Assembly: GCF_016714285.1 (NCBI RefSeq)
Contig: NZ_JADJNN010000003.1
Location: forward strand, 682,001-746,000
Reading direction: 5' to 3'
DNA length: 64,000 nucleotides
Source of the DNA: Nannocystis sp.
GTDB taxonomy: Bacteria > Myxococcota_A > Polyangia > Nannocystales > Nannocystaceae
Shown here: in pieces, positions 44,407-53,410 of the stretch
Layout: the number at the start of each line of letters is the position of its first letter
How positions within the stretch are numbered: the stretch's first letter is position 1
Translations under genes and position numbers: made by a program
The notes under the pieces: generated by a model
The model's input: the letters and a program-made list of their open reading frames with translations, nothing else
What the model was told of the DNA's origin: nothing
The model's database searches: none

Positions 44407-45777
44407 TTACTCGCTGAGGAGCTTCATCAGCGTCTTGATGTCGACCCCGAGCGCGCGGGCGGCGTGGGCCTTGACGCCGCCGTTCTGCGCGACCGCCCAA
44501 CGCGCGTACCGCCGTTGGAGCTCGCGTAGCGGCAGCACGGCGCCGCCGAACGGCCCGGGCCCGCCCGCTGCGGCATCTGGACCTTCGCTGGCGAAGCCAC
44601 GGGGGAGGTCCGCCGGCACGATCACCTCGTTGCGCGACAGGAGCACGAGGCGCTCGATCAGGTGGCCCAGCTCGCGAACATTCCCCGGCCAGCGGTAGGC
44701 GAGGAACGCCGCCATGACCTCGTCGCCGATCCGGCGCGGCGCCGCGGTCGGATGGCGCCGGCGCGCGGACTCGAGGCACTGCTCGACGAGCAGCGGGATG
44801 TCCTCGCAACGGTCGCGGAGCGGCGGGATCTCGAGCACGACGAGGGCGAGGCGATAGTACAGGTCCTCGCGGAAGTCGCCGGCGCGCACGGCGGCGTCGA
44901 GGTCGAGGTTGGTCGCCGCGAGGATCCGCGTGTTGACGCGGCGCTCGCGGGTGCCGCCGACCGGTCGGATCACGCCGCGCTCGAGCACGTGCAGCAGCTT
45001 GGCCTGCAGCGCGGGCTGTAGCTCGCCGATCTCGTCGAGGAACAAGGTGCCCTGGTCGGCCTCCGCGAACAGCCCGGGACTCGCCTGCGTCGCGCCGGTG
45101 AAGGCGCCGCGGGTATGGCCGAACAGCTCGCTCTCGAGTAATTGCTCGGGGATCGCGGCGCAGTTGACCGCGACGAACGGCGCCGACGCGCGCTGGCTGC
45201 GGGCGTGGAGCGCCGCGGCGATCCTGGTCTTGCCGGTGCCGGTCTCGCCGGTGAGGAGGACTGGCACGTCGGCGTCGGCGATCCGGGCGACCACCTCGAA
45301 CACCGCGCGCATCGCCGTACTGCGTCCGACGAGGCCCTCGGGCGCCGCGTCGTGCAGGCGTCGGCGTAGCTCTCCGGTCTCCCGGCGGAGCCGGCGGTCG
45401 TCGAGCGCGCGGCGCAAGAACAGCACGAGCTCGTCGACCCCGAACGGCTTGGTCAAGTAGTGGAACGCGCCGCGTCGGATCGCCTCGACCGCGGTGTCGA
45501 TCGCCCCGTAGGCGGTCATGACGATCGTCGGGAGCTGCGGGACGAGCTCCTGCGCCTGCACCATCAGGGACACACCGTCGCCGCGCTCGAGCCGGAGGTC
45601 GGTGACCAGCGCGTCGAACTCCCGCGACTCGAGCAGCGCGAGCGCGGCGTCGGCGTCGCGCACCACGTGCGGCTCGAAGCCGCGGCGGAGGAGTTGCTGG
45701 CCGAGCGCATCGCCCCACTCGGGCTCGTCGTCGACCAGCAGCACTCGCGGGCGCAGGACCTTGTGTTCGCTCGTCAT
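44407..45777 (-). CDS. NtrC-family sigma-54-dependent response regulator
   Basis: The 456-residue protein has a receiver domain (LLVDDEP, phospho-acceptor Asp60 in VTDLRLERGDG, Lys near 109 in YLTKPFG), an AAA+ sigma-54 activation domain (Walker A GETGTGKT, the sigma-54 contact loop GAFTGA, Walker B GTLFLDEIGE, then WPGNVREL) and a Fis-type helix-turn-helix at the end (LRELQRRYARWAVAQN, AARALGVDIKTL). It should activate sigma-54 promoters when phosphorylated. GGAGGT precedes ATG 45777, which overlaps the kinase stop (ATGA). The RND efflux operon across the divergent gap, with palindromes and a possible -24/-12 site, is its likely target. Confidence 0.92.
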   Translation of the reverse strand: MTSEHKVLRPRVLLVDDEPEWGDALGQQLLRRGFEPHVVRDADAALALLESREFDALVTDLRLERGDGVSLMVQAQELVPQLPTIVMTAYGAIDTAVEAIRRGAFHYLTKPFGVDELVLFLRRALDDRRLRRETGELRRRLHDAAPEGLVGRSTAMRAVFEVVARIADADVPVLLTGETGTGKTRIAAALHARSQRASAPFVAVNCAAIPEQLLESELFGHTRGAFTGATQASPGLFAEADQGTLFLDEIGELQPALQAKLLHVLERGVIRPVGGTRERRVNTRILAATNLDLDAAVRAGDFREDLYYRLALVVLEIPPLRDRCEDIPLLVEQCLESARRRHPTAAPRRIGDEVMAAFLAYRWPGNVRELGHLIERLVLLSRNEVIVPADLPRGFASEGPDAAAGGPGPFGGAVLPLRELQRRYARWAVAQNGGVKAHAARALGVDIKTLMKLLSE

Positions 45778-47216
45778 GGGACCTCCCGGGGCAGGCGCAG
45801 CGTGGCGACCGCGCCGCGAGGCGACCGCGCCGTGAGGGTGACCGACCCACGGCTCATGCGGGCGATCTCGTTGGTGAGCGCGAGTCCGAGGCCGGTGCCT
45901 TGCGCCTTGCGCGAGAAGAACGGCTCGAGCAGCCGCTCGCGGTCCTCCTCGCGGAGGCCCTCGCCCTCGTCGAGCACCTCGAACATCACGTCTTTCCCCT
46001 CCGGGCGCACACGCACCGTGACGCGGCTGCCTTTCGGGGACGCGTCGCAGGCGTTGACGAGCAGGTTGACCAGCGCCTGCTCGACGAGCAACGCGTTGAC
46101 CCGCACGTCCGGCGTCTCGGGTGTGATCTCCACCTGCAGCTCGACCTCGGCGGCCTGGAAGCGGTGGGCGATCAAGTCGCGCACCGCCAGCGCCAGCGTC
46201 GCGGGGGCCACTCGCGTCTGCTCTGGCATGCTGCCGCGGGCGGCGCTGAGGAATCCCTGGACCACGTCGCGGAGGCGGTCGACCTGCCCGACGATCGTTC
46301 GGGCGTCCTGCTCCTCGGGTGAGTCCTGCAGGGCCTCGCACAGCGCCTCCGCCTTGACGCGGATCAGCCCGAGCGGTGTGCCGACCTCGTGGGCGACCCC
46401 GGACGCGAGCGTCAGCATCGTCGCCGTGCGGCTCTCGCGAGCGAGCACCTCTTCACTGGCCCGCCGCTGCTCGGCGAGCTCGAGCTGGTGGCGGGCCATC
46501 ACCTGCGCGCGGAACTCCCGGAACGCGAAGTAGCCGAACGCGGCCGTCGTGATCCCGGTCAGCAGGACCTTGATGATCACGCGCAGCATGCCCCGGCGGT
46601 CGCGCTCGACCTCCTCGCGGGTGCTCCCGACGACGGCGACGCGCCAGATCCCGAGGGCGCCGCCGTCCGCCGCGGCGACGCTGACGAACACCGGGTAGGC
46701 CGGCAACCCGAGCTGCCGCGCCTGGGCGGCGGACAGCATGCCCGCGTCCTCGTCGCGCGCGACCAGCTCCGCGAGTACGCCTGGCCCCGCAGACAGGCCG
46801 TGCAGGTCGAAGAACCCCGCGGCGCCAGGCGGTTGCACGAAGATCCGCTCATCCGCCAGGTCGAGGTGATCGGCCGCGTGGAACAGCTCCCTGATCCGCA
46901 CCGGCACGGCGATCTCGCGGCCATCGTCGGCGGCAATCCGAATGGTCCAGGCCCCGGACTCTGCCGCCCGTGGGTCTGCGGGCGGGGGATCGCGCGCGAG
47001 GTTCGCCAGCTCCGCCGCGAGCTCGACGGACAGCAGCGACGCGAGGTTCCCCAGGCGCCGTTGCTCGCGCTGCATCGCCAGCTCGGACTCCGCGTCCTCG
47101 AACCGGATCCCGACCAGCGCGACCGCCAAGACGCTGATAATGGCGCCGAGGAGCAGCACGAGGCCGCTGATCCGTACACGGCTACGCTCGGCGGGGGCGA
47201 AGGGTTGTCGGGTCAC
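45774..47216 (-). CDS. Sensor histidine kinase partner of the NtrC-type regulator
   Basis: The 480-residue protein has a membrane helix near 18-38 (GLVLLLGAIISVLAVALVGI), a periplasmic sensor region of about 165 residues, a second helix near 212-230, and the kinase core: H-box near 270 (ASGVAHEVGTPLGLI, HExxTP type), N-box LLVNACDASPKGS and G-boxes DEGEGL and GTGLGLALTNE. The two helices bound an extracytoplasmic sensor, so it likely detects a compound or envelope stress. The start is a GTG at 47216 with GAGGAA about 10 bases before it. It precedes the regulator gene with a 4-base overlap, a standard NtrB/NtrC-like pair. Confidence 0.92.
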   Translation of the reverse strand: MTRQPFAPAERSRVRISGLVLLLGAIISVLAVALVGIRFEDAESELAMQREQRRLGNLASLLSVELAAELANLARDPPPADPRAAESGAWTIRIAADDGREIAVPVRIRELFHAADHLDLADERIFVQPPGAAGFFDLHGLSAGPGVLAELVARDEDAGMLSAAQARQLGLPAYPVFVSVAAADGGALGIWRVAVVGSTREEVERDRRGMLRVIIKVLLTGITTAAFGYFAFREFRAQVMARHQLELAEQRRASEEVLARESRTATMLTLASGVAHEVGTPLGLIRVKAEALCEALQDSPEEQDARTIVGQVDRLRDVVQGFLSAARGSMPEQTRVAPATLALAVRDLIAHRFQAAEVELQVEITPETPDVRVNALLVEQALVNLLVNACDASPKGSRVTVRVRPEGKDVMFEVLDEGEGLREEDRERLLEPFFSRKAQGTGLGLALTNEIARMSRGSVTLTARSPRGAVATLRLPREVP

Positions 47217-47350
47217 GCGGAGGCTTCCTCGGGGGAATGTAGCGCAGTTTATTCTGGTGGTTGCAAACTACGCGCCACGTCGGAGCACGCCCCTTGTGGT
47301 CCGGGAGAGCCTTGCAAGGCCAGCGCCCCGGGCACACGCGGAGACGACGA

Positions 47351-47390
47351 TGGGAGCGGCTCCCAGCGTGCGATGGGAATATCTCCCATC
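47351..47390. promoter_or_regulatory. Two palindromes, candidate regulator-binding sites
   Basis: TGGGAG-CGG-CTCCCA (47351-47365) and GATGGGA-ATATC-TCCCATC (47372-47390) share the half-site TGGGA and lie 23 bp apart centre to centre, about two helical turns. They sit in the 354-base divergent gap between the kinase and the efflux operon, 60-100 bases before the proposed -24/-12 element, the usual place for NtrC-type enhancer sites. Confidence 0.6.
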
Positions 47391-47415
47391 ACGGCGCGTG
47401 CGCTGGAAATTTCAT

Positions 47416-47434
47416 CATCTATCTCAAATAGATG
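47416..47434. promoter_or_regulatory. Third palindrome in the divergent gap
   Basis: CATCTAT-CTCAA-ATAGATG is an exact 7-5-7 repeat, the same geometry as the neighbouring palindrome but with a different sequence. Its centre is 44 bp (about four turns) from the second one. It ends 8 bases before the -24 element and may be a second site class, for example an IHF-like or repressor site. Confidence 0.5.
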
Positions 47435-47441
47435 CGCGCTC

Positions 47442-47455
47442 GGCACCACAAATGT
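47442..47455 (+). promoter_or_regulatory. Possible sigma-54 promoter of the RND operon
   Basis: GGCAC followed by ATGT gives GG-N10-GT, close to the sigma-54 consensus GG-N10-GC. The -12 C is replaced by T, so it is a near match only. Transcription would begin near 47466, leaving about 105 bases of leader that include a GTCCC-GCC-GGGAC hairpin. Confidence 0.4.
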
Positions 47456-47570
47456 AACAGCGTGAACCAAGCCCGAATCCGCGGTCCCTCGCGGGAGGAG
47501 CGCGGTCCCGCCGGGACGCCGTCGACGCCGAATCCCACTCCATTCAGGCCAACCTGACGAGAAGAAATCC

Positions 47571-48647
47571 ATGCCTCGAATCATATCGCTAGCGAGCGGG
47601 CTTGTGGCCCTGTTTATGTGGGCATGCCAGCCGCTGCCCGAGGAGCACGAGGAGGCGGGAGTCTTCGCCGTCACGACCCCGCGACGGCAGGACGTGGAGC
47701 TCACCCACGAATACGTCGCCCAGGTCCAGGCGATCCAGCACATTGAGGTGCGTGCGCAGGAGCGCGGCTATCTGACGGAGATCTTCGTCGACGAGGGGCA
47801 GCTGATCGAAGCGGGCACGAAGATGTTCCAGATCATGCCGCTCATCTACCGAGCGGACCTCCGCCGCGCCGAGGCGGAGGCTGATATGGCCTCGATCGAA
47901 TACAAGAACACCAAGCTGCTCGCCGACAAGGACATCGTGTCGCCGGCCGAGCTCGCGCTGGCCGGGGCCAAGCTCAATCGCGCCAAGGCCGAGCTGTCGC
48001 TCGCCCAGACCCACATGCGCCTCACGGAGATCCGCGCCCCATTCACCGGGCTGATGGATCGGTTCGCGGTGCGGCTGGGCAGCCTCGTGGACGAGGGCGA
48101 CCTGCTGACGACGCTGTCCGACAACCGGACCCTGTGGATCTACTTCAACGTGCCCGAGGCCGCGTACCTCGACTACAAGTCGGACCCCGACCACAAGATG
48201 AACGTCAGGTTCAGGATGGCGAATCAGCGGATGTACGACCAGGAGGGTACGGTCGAGACCATCGAGGCCGACTTCGACAACACGACCGGTAACATCGCCT
48301 TCCGCGCGACCTTCCCCAACCCCACCGGGCTGCTGAGGCACGGCGAGACCGGAAATATCGTCGTGGCGACGAAGTACCCCAATGCCCAGATGATCCCGCA
48401 GAAGGCGACCTTCGAGATCCTCGATCGTCGCTACGTCTTCGTGGTCGACGACGACGGCGTCGTGCACGCGCGGCCGATCTCGGTCGCCGCCGAGCTCCCG
48501 CACGCCTTCATCGTCGACGGCGGCCTCGCGGACACCGACCGCATCCTCCTGGAGGGGCTGCGCAAGGTCCAGGATGGCAAGCAGGTCGAGGTGAAGTACG
48601 AGGATCCCGCCGAGGTGTTCGCACAGCTCCAGTACCACGCGGAATGA
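47571..48647 (+). CDS. RND efflux periplasmic adaptor (membrane fusion lipoprotein)
   Basis: The 358-residue protein starts with a signal and lipobox (LFMWAC, Cys19). A barrel-sandwich half (IEVRAQERGYLTEIFVDEGQLIEAGTKMFQI), an alpha-hairpin (RRAEAEADMASIEYKN..LAQTHMRL), the second lipoyl half (IRAPFTGLMDRFAVRLGSLV) and beta-barrel regions follow (FNVPEAAYLDY, GETGNIVVAT). This is the AcrA/MexA-type adaptor linking the inner-membrane pump to the outer-membrane channel. First gene of a three-gene operon; the pump gene follows after 10 bases. Start ATG 47571 follows a weak AGAAG. Confidence 0.93.
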   Translation: MPRIISLASGLVALFMWACQPLPEEHEEAGVFAVTTPRRQDVELTHEYVAQVQAIQHIEVRAQERGYLTEIFVDEGQLIEAGTKMFQIMPLIYRADLRRAEAEADMASIEYKNTKLLADKDIVSPAELALAGAKLNRAKAELSLAQTHMRLTEIRAPFTGLMDRFAVRLGSLVDEGDLLTTLSDNRTLWIYFNVPEAAYLDYKSDPDHKMNVRFRMANQRMYDQEGTVETIEADFDNTTGNIAFRATFPNPTGLLRHGETGNIVVATKYPNAQMIPQKATFEILDRRYVFVVDDDGVVHARPISVAAELPHAFIVDGGLADTDRILLEGLRKVQDGKQVEVKYEDPAEVFAQLQYHAE

Positions 48648-48657
48648 GGGCACCGAC

Positions 48658-51600
48658 ATGTTCGCCAAGATTCTTCACCGCCCGGTCCTCGCGATCGTCA
48701 TCTCGGTCCTGATCGTCCTCCTCGGGCTGCTCTCGATCGGTGCCCGCCCGATCTCTCAGTTCCCCGAGATCGCGCCGCCGCAGGTCCAGATCACCGTCGC
48801 ATATCCGGGGGCCAGCGCCGACGTGCTCATCCAGTCGACGCTCATTCCGCTGGAGCGCGCCATCAACGGCGTGCCGGGGATGCGCTACATGATCTCGGAC
48901 GCGACCAGCGCCGGCGAGGCGACGATCCAGGTCATCTTCGATCTCGGCACGGACCCCAATCAGGCGATCATCAACGTCAAGACCAGGATCGACCAGGTGA
49001 TGAACCAGCTGCCGCGGCTGGTCCAGCTCGAGGGCGTCATCTTGCAGCGCGTCCAGCCGAGCATGTTGATGTACGTCAACGTGTTTAGCACCGCCGAGGA
49101 CGCCGACGAGAAATTTCTGTTCAACTTCGCCAACGTCAACGTCCTCCCGGAGGTCATGCGCGTCAAGGGGATCGGGCAAGCCCGGATCCTCGGCAGCCGG
49201 CAGTACGCCATGCGCATCTGGCTGAACCCCGACCGGATGCGGGCCTACAACATCTCTGCCAAGGACGTGCAGGACGCGATCAGCGAGCAGAGCATCATTG
49301 CCACGCCTGGCCGCGTGGGACAGGCCACGGGGAAGACGGCGCAGTCGCTCGAGTACGTGCTCGTCTACGAGGGCCGCTTCAACAAGCCCGAGCAGTACGA
49401 GGATATCATCCTCCGGGCCACCCCGGACGGCCACGTCCTGCACTTGCGGGACGTCGCCAAGGTCGAGCTCGGCAGCGAGTTTTTCAACATCTATTCCAAC
49501 CTCGACGGGCACCCCTCGGCGGCCATCGTGCTGAAGCAGACGCTCGGGAGCAACGCCCAGGAGGTGATCGCCAACGTCAAGGCCAAGCTGGAGGAGATCA
49601 AGGCGACCACCTTCCCACCGGGTACGGATTACGCGATCAGCTACGACGTCTCGAGCTTCGTGGACGCCTCGATCGAGCAGGTCGTCCACACGCTCGCCGA
49701 GGCGTTCGTGCTGGTGGCGCTGGTCGTCTTCGTGTTTCTGGGCGACTGGCGCTCGACGCTCATCCCGACGCTCGCCGTGCCCGTGTCGCTCGTCGGAGCG
49801 TTCATCTTCATGGGGGTGCTGGACATCAGCATCAACCTCATCACCCTCTTCGCGCTGGTCCTGGCGATCGGCATCGTGGTCGACGACGCCATCGTCGTCG
49901 TCGAGGCCGTGCACGCCAAGATGGAGGCGAAGCGCCTGCCGGCCTACGAGGCCACGAAGGAGGTATTGCACGAGATCAGCGGCGCCATCATAGCGATCAC
50001 GCTGGTGATGACGTCGGTCTTCGTGCCGGTGGCCTTCATGCCCGGCCCGGTCGGTGTCTTCTACCGTCAGTTCTCGGTCACGATGGCCTCGTCCATCGTG
50101 CTGTCCGGCTTCATCGCGTTGACGCTCACGCCCGTGCTGTCGGTGTTGATCCTCAAGCCGGTGCACGGGCACGCGAAGACCCGCAACCCGGTCACCCTGT
50201 TCATCCGCGGCTTCAACCGCGTGTTCGACCGGGTCACGTCGATCTACGTCCGTCTGATTCGGGCGATCCTGAGGCGGTCCTACGTGACGATCGTGGTGCT
50301 CGGCCTGTTCGTGTACGGCATCTTCGCGGTCAACCGGGTGCTCCCGTCCGGCTTCGTACCCAATGAGGATCAGGGCATCATCTACGCGATCATCCAGACC
50401 CCGCCGGGGACCACGATCGAGCGGACGAATGCGGTCGCCAGGAACCTGCAGGCGATCGCCAAGGAGCTGGACGAGGTCGCGTCGGTCTCGTCGCTCGCTG
50501 GCTATGAGATCCTCACCGAGGGGCGTGCGTCGAACGCAGGGACCTGCCTCATCAACCTGAAGGACTGGTCCGAGCGCGGCAAGTCGGTCAACGAGGTCAT
50601 CCAGGAGCTGGAGGAGCGGGCCAAGGACATCGGCGCGGTCGTCGAGTTCTTCGAGCCGCCGGCGGTCCCCGGCTATGGCGCGGCCGGCGGCGTCTCCTTC
50701 CGCATGCTCGAGAAGACCGGCAGCACCGACTACTACGAGTTCGACCGCATCAACCAGGAGTTCATGGCGGCGCTGCGCGAGCGGCCCGAGCTGACCGGGC
50801 TCTTCACCTTCTACGCGGCCAACTACCCGCAATATGAGCTCATCATCGACAACCAGAAGGCGATGCAGAAGGGCGTCTCCATCGCCAGGGCCATGGAGAA
50901 CCTCGACCTGATGATCGGCAGCTCCTTCGAGACGGGCTTTGTCCGCTTCGGCTTCTTCTATCGCGCCTACGTGCAGGCATCGCCCGAGTTCCGGGCGCTG
51001 CCGTCGGACGTCCTGAAGATGTACGTCAAGAACGAGGCCGGCGAGATGGTCCCGTATTCGTCCTTCATGACGCTCAAGAAGCGGCAGGGCCCGAACGAGA
51101 TCACCCGCTACAATATGTATAACTCGTCGGCCATTCGCGGAAACAACGCGCCCGGGTATACGACCGGCGACGCCGTCCTGGCGATCAAGCAGGTGGCGGC
51201 GGAGGTGCTGCCGCGCGGCTATGACATCGCCTGGGAGGGCCTGTCCTACGACGAGGCGCAGCGCGGCAACGAGGCGGTGTATATCTTCGCCATCGTGCTG
51301 GTGTTCGTCTATCTGGTGCTGGCGGCGCAGTACGAGAGTTTCATCCTCCCGCTGGCGGTGATCACGTCGTTGCCCGCGGGCGCGTTCGGGTCGTTCCTGT
51401 TTCTCCAGCTCATGGGGCTGGCGAACGACATCTACGCCCAGGTCGGCCTGGTCATGTTGGTGGGTCTGCTCGGGAAGAACGCGGTGCTGATCGTCGAGTT
51501 CGCGGTCCAGACCCGGCGCGAGGGCGCCACGGTGTTCGAAGCGGCCGTCGCGGGGGCCAGGGCGCGCTTCCGGGCGATCCTGATGACCTCGTTCGCGTTC

Positions 51601-51948
51601 GTCGCAGGCCTGTATCCGCTGGTCGTGGCGAAGGGTGCCGGGGCCGTCGGCAACAACACGATCGGCTCGTCCGCGCTCGGCGGCATGGTTATGGGGACGG
51701 TGTTCGGCGTGATCCTCATCCCGGGGCTCTACTTCATCTTTGGCCACCTCGCGCGCTTCGAGAGCTTCCTGCGGATCGGCGCGCCGTCGCTGCCGGGCGC
51801 AGCGCCCACGCCGTCTGCACCGTTGCCGCTCTCCGAGGTGTCGCTGTCGGAGCTCCTCACCGATACCCCGGCCACGTCGCCCGCACCGTCGCCGCTCCCC
51901 GAGGTGTCGCGCACGGAGCTGCGCGAGGGGGAGGAGTCCGGTGCGTAA
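48658..51948 (+). CDS. RND-type (HAE1 family) multidrug efflux permease
   Basis: The 1096-residue protein has the AcrB pattern: TM1 near 10-30, large periplasmic loops after TM1 and TM7, the TM4 proton-relay pair in GIVVDDAIVVVEAVHAK near 400-416, and the TM10 Lys in GLLGKNAVLIVEFA near 940-953. It is about 50 residues longer than usual because of a Pro/Ser/Glu-rich cytosolic tail (LPGAAPTPSAPLPLSEVSL..). HAE1 pumps export dyes, antibiotics, bile salts and other hydrophobic compounds using the proton gradient. Its stop overlaps the GTG start of the channel gene by 8 bases. Confidence 0.95.
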   Translation: MFAKILHRPVLAIVISVLIVLLGLLSIGARPISQFPEIAPPQVQITVAYPGASADVLIQSTLIPLERAINGVPGMRYMISDATSAGEATIQVIFDLGTDPNQAIINVKTRIDQVMNQLPRLVQLEGVILQRVQPSMLMYVNVFSTAEDADEKFLFNFANVNVLPEVMRVKGIGQARILGSRQYAMRIWLNPDRMRAYNISAKDVQDAISEQSIIATPGRVGQATGKTAQSLEYVLVYEGRFNKPEQYEDIILRATPDGHVLHLRDVAKVELGSEFFNIYSNLDGHPSAAIVLKQTLGSNAQEVIANVKAKLEEIKATTFPPGTDYAISYDVSSFVDASIEQVVHTLAEAFVLVALVVFVFLGDWRSTLIPTLAVPVSLVGAFIFMGVLDISINLITLFALVLAIGIVVDDAIVVVEAVHAKMEAKRLPAYEATKEVLHEISGAIIAITLVMTSVFVPVAFMPGPVGVFYRQFSVTMASSIVLSGFIALTLTPVLSVLILKPVHGHAKTRNPVTLFIRGFNRVFDRVTSIYVRLIRAILRRSYVTIVVLGLFVYGIFAVNRVLPSGFVPNEDQGIIYAIIQTPPGTTIERTNAVARNLQAIAKELDEVASVSSLAGYEILTEGRASNAGTCLINLKDWSERGKSVNEVIQELEERAKDIGAVVEFFEPPAVPGYGAAGGVSFRMLEKTGSTDYYEFDRINQEFMAALRERPELTGLFTFYAANYPQYELIIDNQKAMQKGVSIARAMENLDLMIGSSFETGFVRFGFFYRAYVQASPEFRALPSDVLKMYVKNEAGEMVPYSSFMTLKKRQGPNEITRYNMYNSSAIRGNNAPGYTTGDAVLAIKQVAAEVLPRGYDIAWEGLSYDEAQRGNEAVYIFAIVLVFVYLVLAAQYESFILPLAVITSLPAGAFGSFLFLQLMGLANDIYAQVGLVMLVGLLGKNAVLIVEFAVQTRREGATVFEAAVAGARARFRAILMTSFAFVAGLYPLVVAKGAGAVGNNTIGSSALGGMVMGTVFGVILIPGLYFIFGHLARFESFLRIGAPSLPGAAPTPSAPLPLSEVSLSELLTDTPATSPAPSPLPEVSRTELREGEESGA

Positions 51949-53383
51949 GTGGCGGGATCTGGTTGTCGCCGTGACGGCCGCCAGCGCCCTGTCGCTCACG
52001 GTCGGCTGCGCGAGCCTGCTGGGCGGCAACAAGGCCAGGGAGGCGAGCAGGGCGGTTCCCCAGTCGTTCGGCGCGCTCGCCACGGCTGTCGGTCCGAGCG
52101 TCGCGGTGCAGCGGCAATGGGACCAGTTCTTCGCCGACCCCGACCTCCGGGAGCTGATCGAGGAGGCGCTGAAGAACAACCAGCAGTTGAACATCCAGCT
52201 GCAGGAGATCATCATCACCCAGAACACCGTCGCGGGCATGCGAGGCCAGTACATTCCGCGGCTGGACGCGAGCGCCGGTGGCGGGATCGAGAAGGTAGCG
52301 ACGTACGCCTCGCAGGGAGCCAGCGACGCCGCCCATGGCGTGCCGAATCCGCTGCCGGACCTGACCTTCGGCTTCGTGGCATCCTGGGAGACCGATATCT
52401 CGAGCCGACTGCGGAACGCGAGGAAGGCCGCGAGCTCTCGCTACGAGGCGACGATCCAGGAGCGAAACTTCCTGCTCACCGAGATCGTGGCAGAGATCGC
52501 CAATTCGTACTACGACCTCGTCGCGCTCGACAATCAGATCGAGATCCTCGAGCGAACCGTCGGGCTCCAGAAGGACGCGCTCGAGGTCGTCAAGCTGAAG
52601 AAGGCGGCCGCGCGCGGCACCGAACTCGGGGTTGTGAGGTTCTCGGCCGAGGTGCTCAAGAACCAGGGCCGGCGCTTCAGCCTCGAGCAGCGGCGGATCG
52701 TCGTCGAGAGTCGCATCAACTTCCTGGTCGGGCGCTTCCCGCGACCCGTCAAGCGCAACGCCCAGCACTTCATGTCCGCCAACGTCGACGTCGTGGCCAC
52801 CGGCCTGCCCTCGGAGCTGCTGGAGAACCGGCCTGACGTGAAGGCGGCCGAGCTGCGGCTCGATGCGACCAAGTTCGATACCAAGAGCGCGAAGGCGGCG
52901 TTCTACCCCTCGCTGCGCCTCGACGCGGGCGTCGGGTTCGAATCCTTCAAGCCGAGTCACCTCATCGACACGCCCCAGTCGCTGGTCGCCGGCCTGGCCG
53001 GCAACCTGATGGCTCCGCTGCTCAACCGGGCGGCGATCAAGGCGGACTACCGGTCGGCGAACGCCAGGCAGATCCAGGCGGTCTTCGACTACGAACGCTC
53101 GATCTTGCAGGCATTCACGGACGTGTACAATCAAATGACGGCGATCTCGAACCTGAGGCAGCGCTACGAGCAGCTGTTCCAGCAGGTGGAGGCGCTCCAT
53201 GCGGCCATCGAGGTGTCGAAGGCGCTCTATCAGTCGGCGCAGGTGGACTACTACGAAGTCCTCATGACGATCCGCGACTCGCTGGAGGCCGAGATGGAGC
53301 TCGTCGAGGCGAAGAAGCAGCAGCTGCAGGCCGTCGTTGCGATCTACCAGGCGCTGGGCGGCGGGTGGCGGCGAGGCCCGTGA
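51941..53383 (+). CDS. Outer-membrane efflux channel lipoprotein (TolC/OprM type)
   Basis: The 480-residue protein starts with a leader and lipobox (ALSLTVGC, Cys23). It carries two internally related outer-membrane efflux repeats: LIEEALKNNQQLNIQLQEIIITQNTV and RLDASAGGG in the first; ENRPDVKAAELRLDATKFD, FYPSLRLDAG and QAFTDVYNQMTAISN in the second. This is the NodT/OprM lipoprotein branch. With the adaptor and pump genes it makes a complete tripartite exporter. GTG 51941 has GAGGAG five bases upstream and overlaps the pump stop by 8 bases. It ends 27 bases from the first Cys-rich gene on the other strand. Confidence 0.93.
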   Translation: MRKWRDLVVAVTAASALSLTVGCASLLGGNKAREASRAVPQSFGALATAVGPSVAVQRQWDQFFADPDLRELIEEALKNNQQLNIQLQEIIITQNTVAGMRGQYIPRLDASAGGGIEKVATYASQGASDAAHGVPNPLPDLTFGFVASWETDISSRLRNARKAASSRYEATIQERNFLLTEIVAEIANSYYDLVALDNQIEILERTVGLQKDALEVVKLKKAAARGTELGVVRFSAEVLKNQGRRFSLEQRRIVVESRINFLVGRFPRPVKRNAQHFMSANVDVVATGLPSELLENRPDVKAAELRLDATKFDTKSAKAAFYPSLRLDAGVGFESFKPSHLIDTPQSLVAGLAGNLMAPLLNRAAIKADYRSANARQIQAVFDYERSILQAFTDVYNQMTAISNLRQRYEQLFQQVEALHAAIEVSKALYQSAQVDYYEVLMTIRDSLEAEMELVEAKKQQLQAVVAIYQALGGGWRRGP

Positions 53384-53410
53384 GGAGGAAGTGCGAAGGG
53401 GCGCAGGGGG

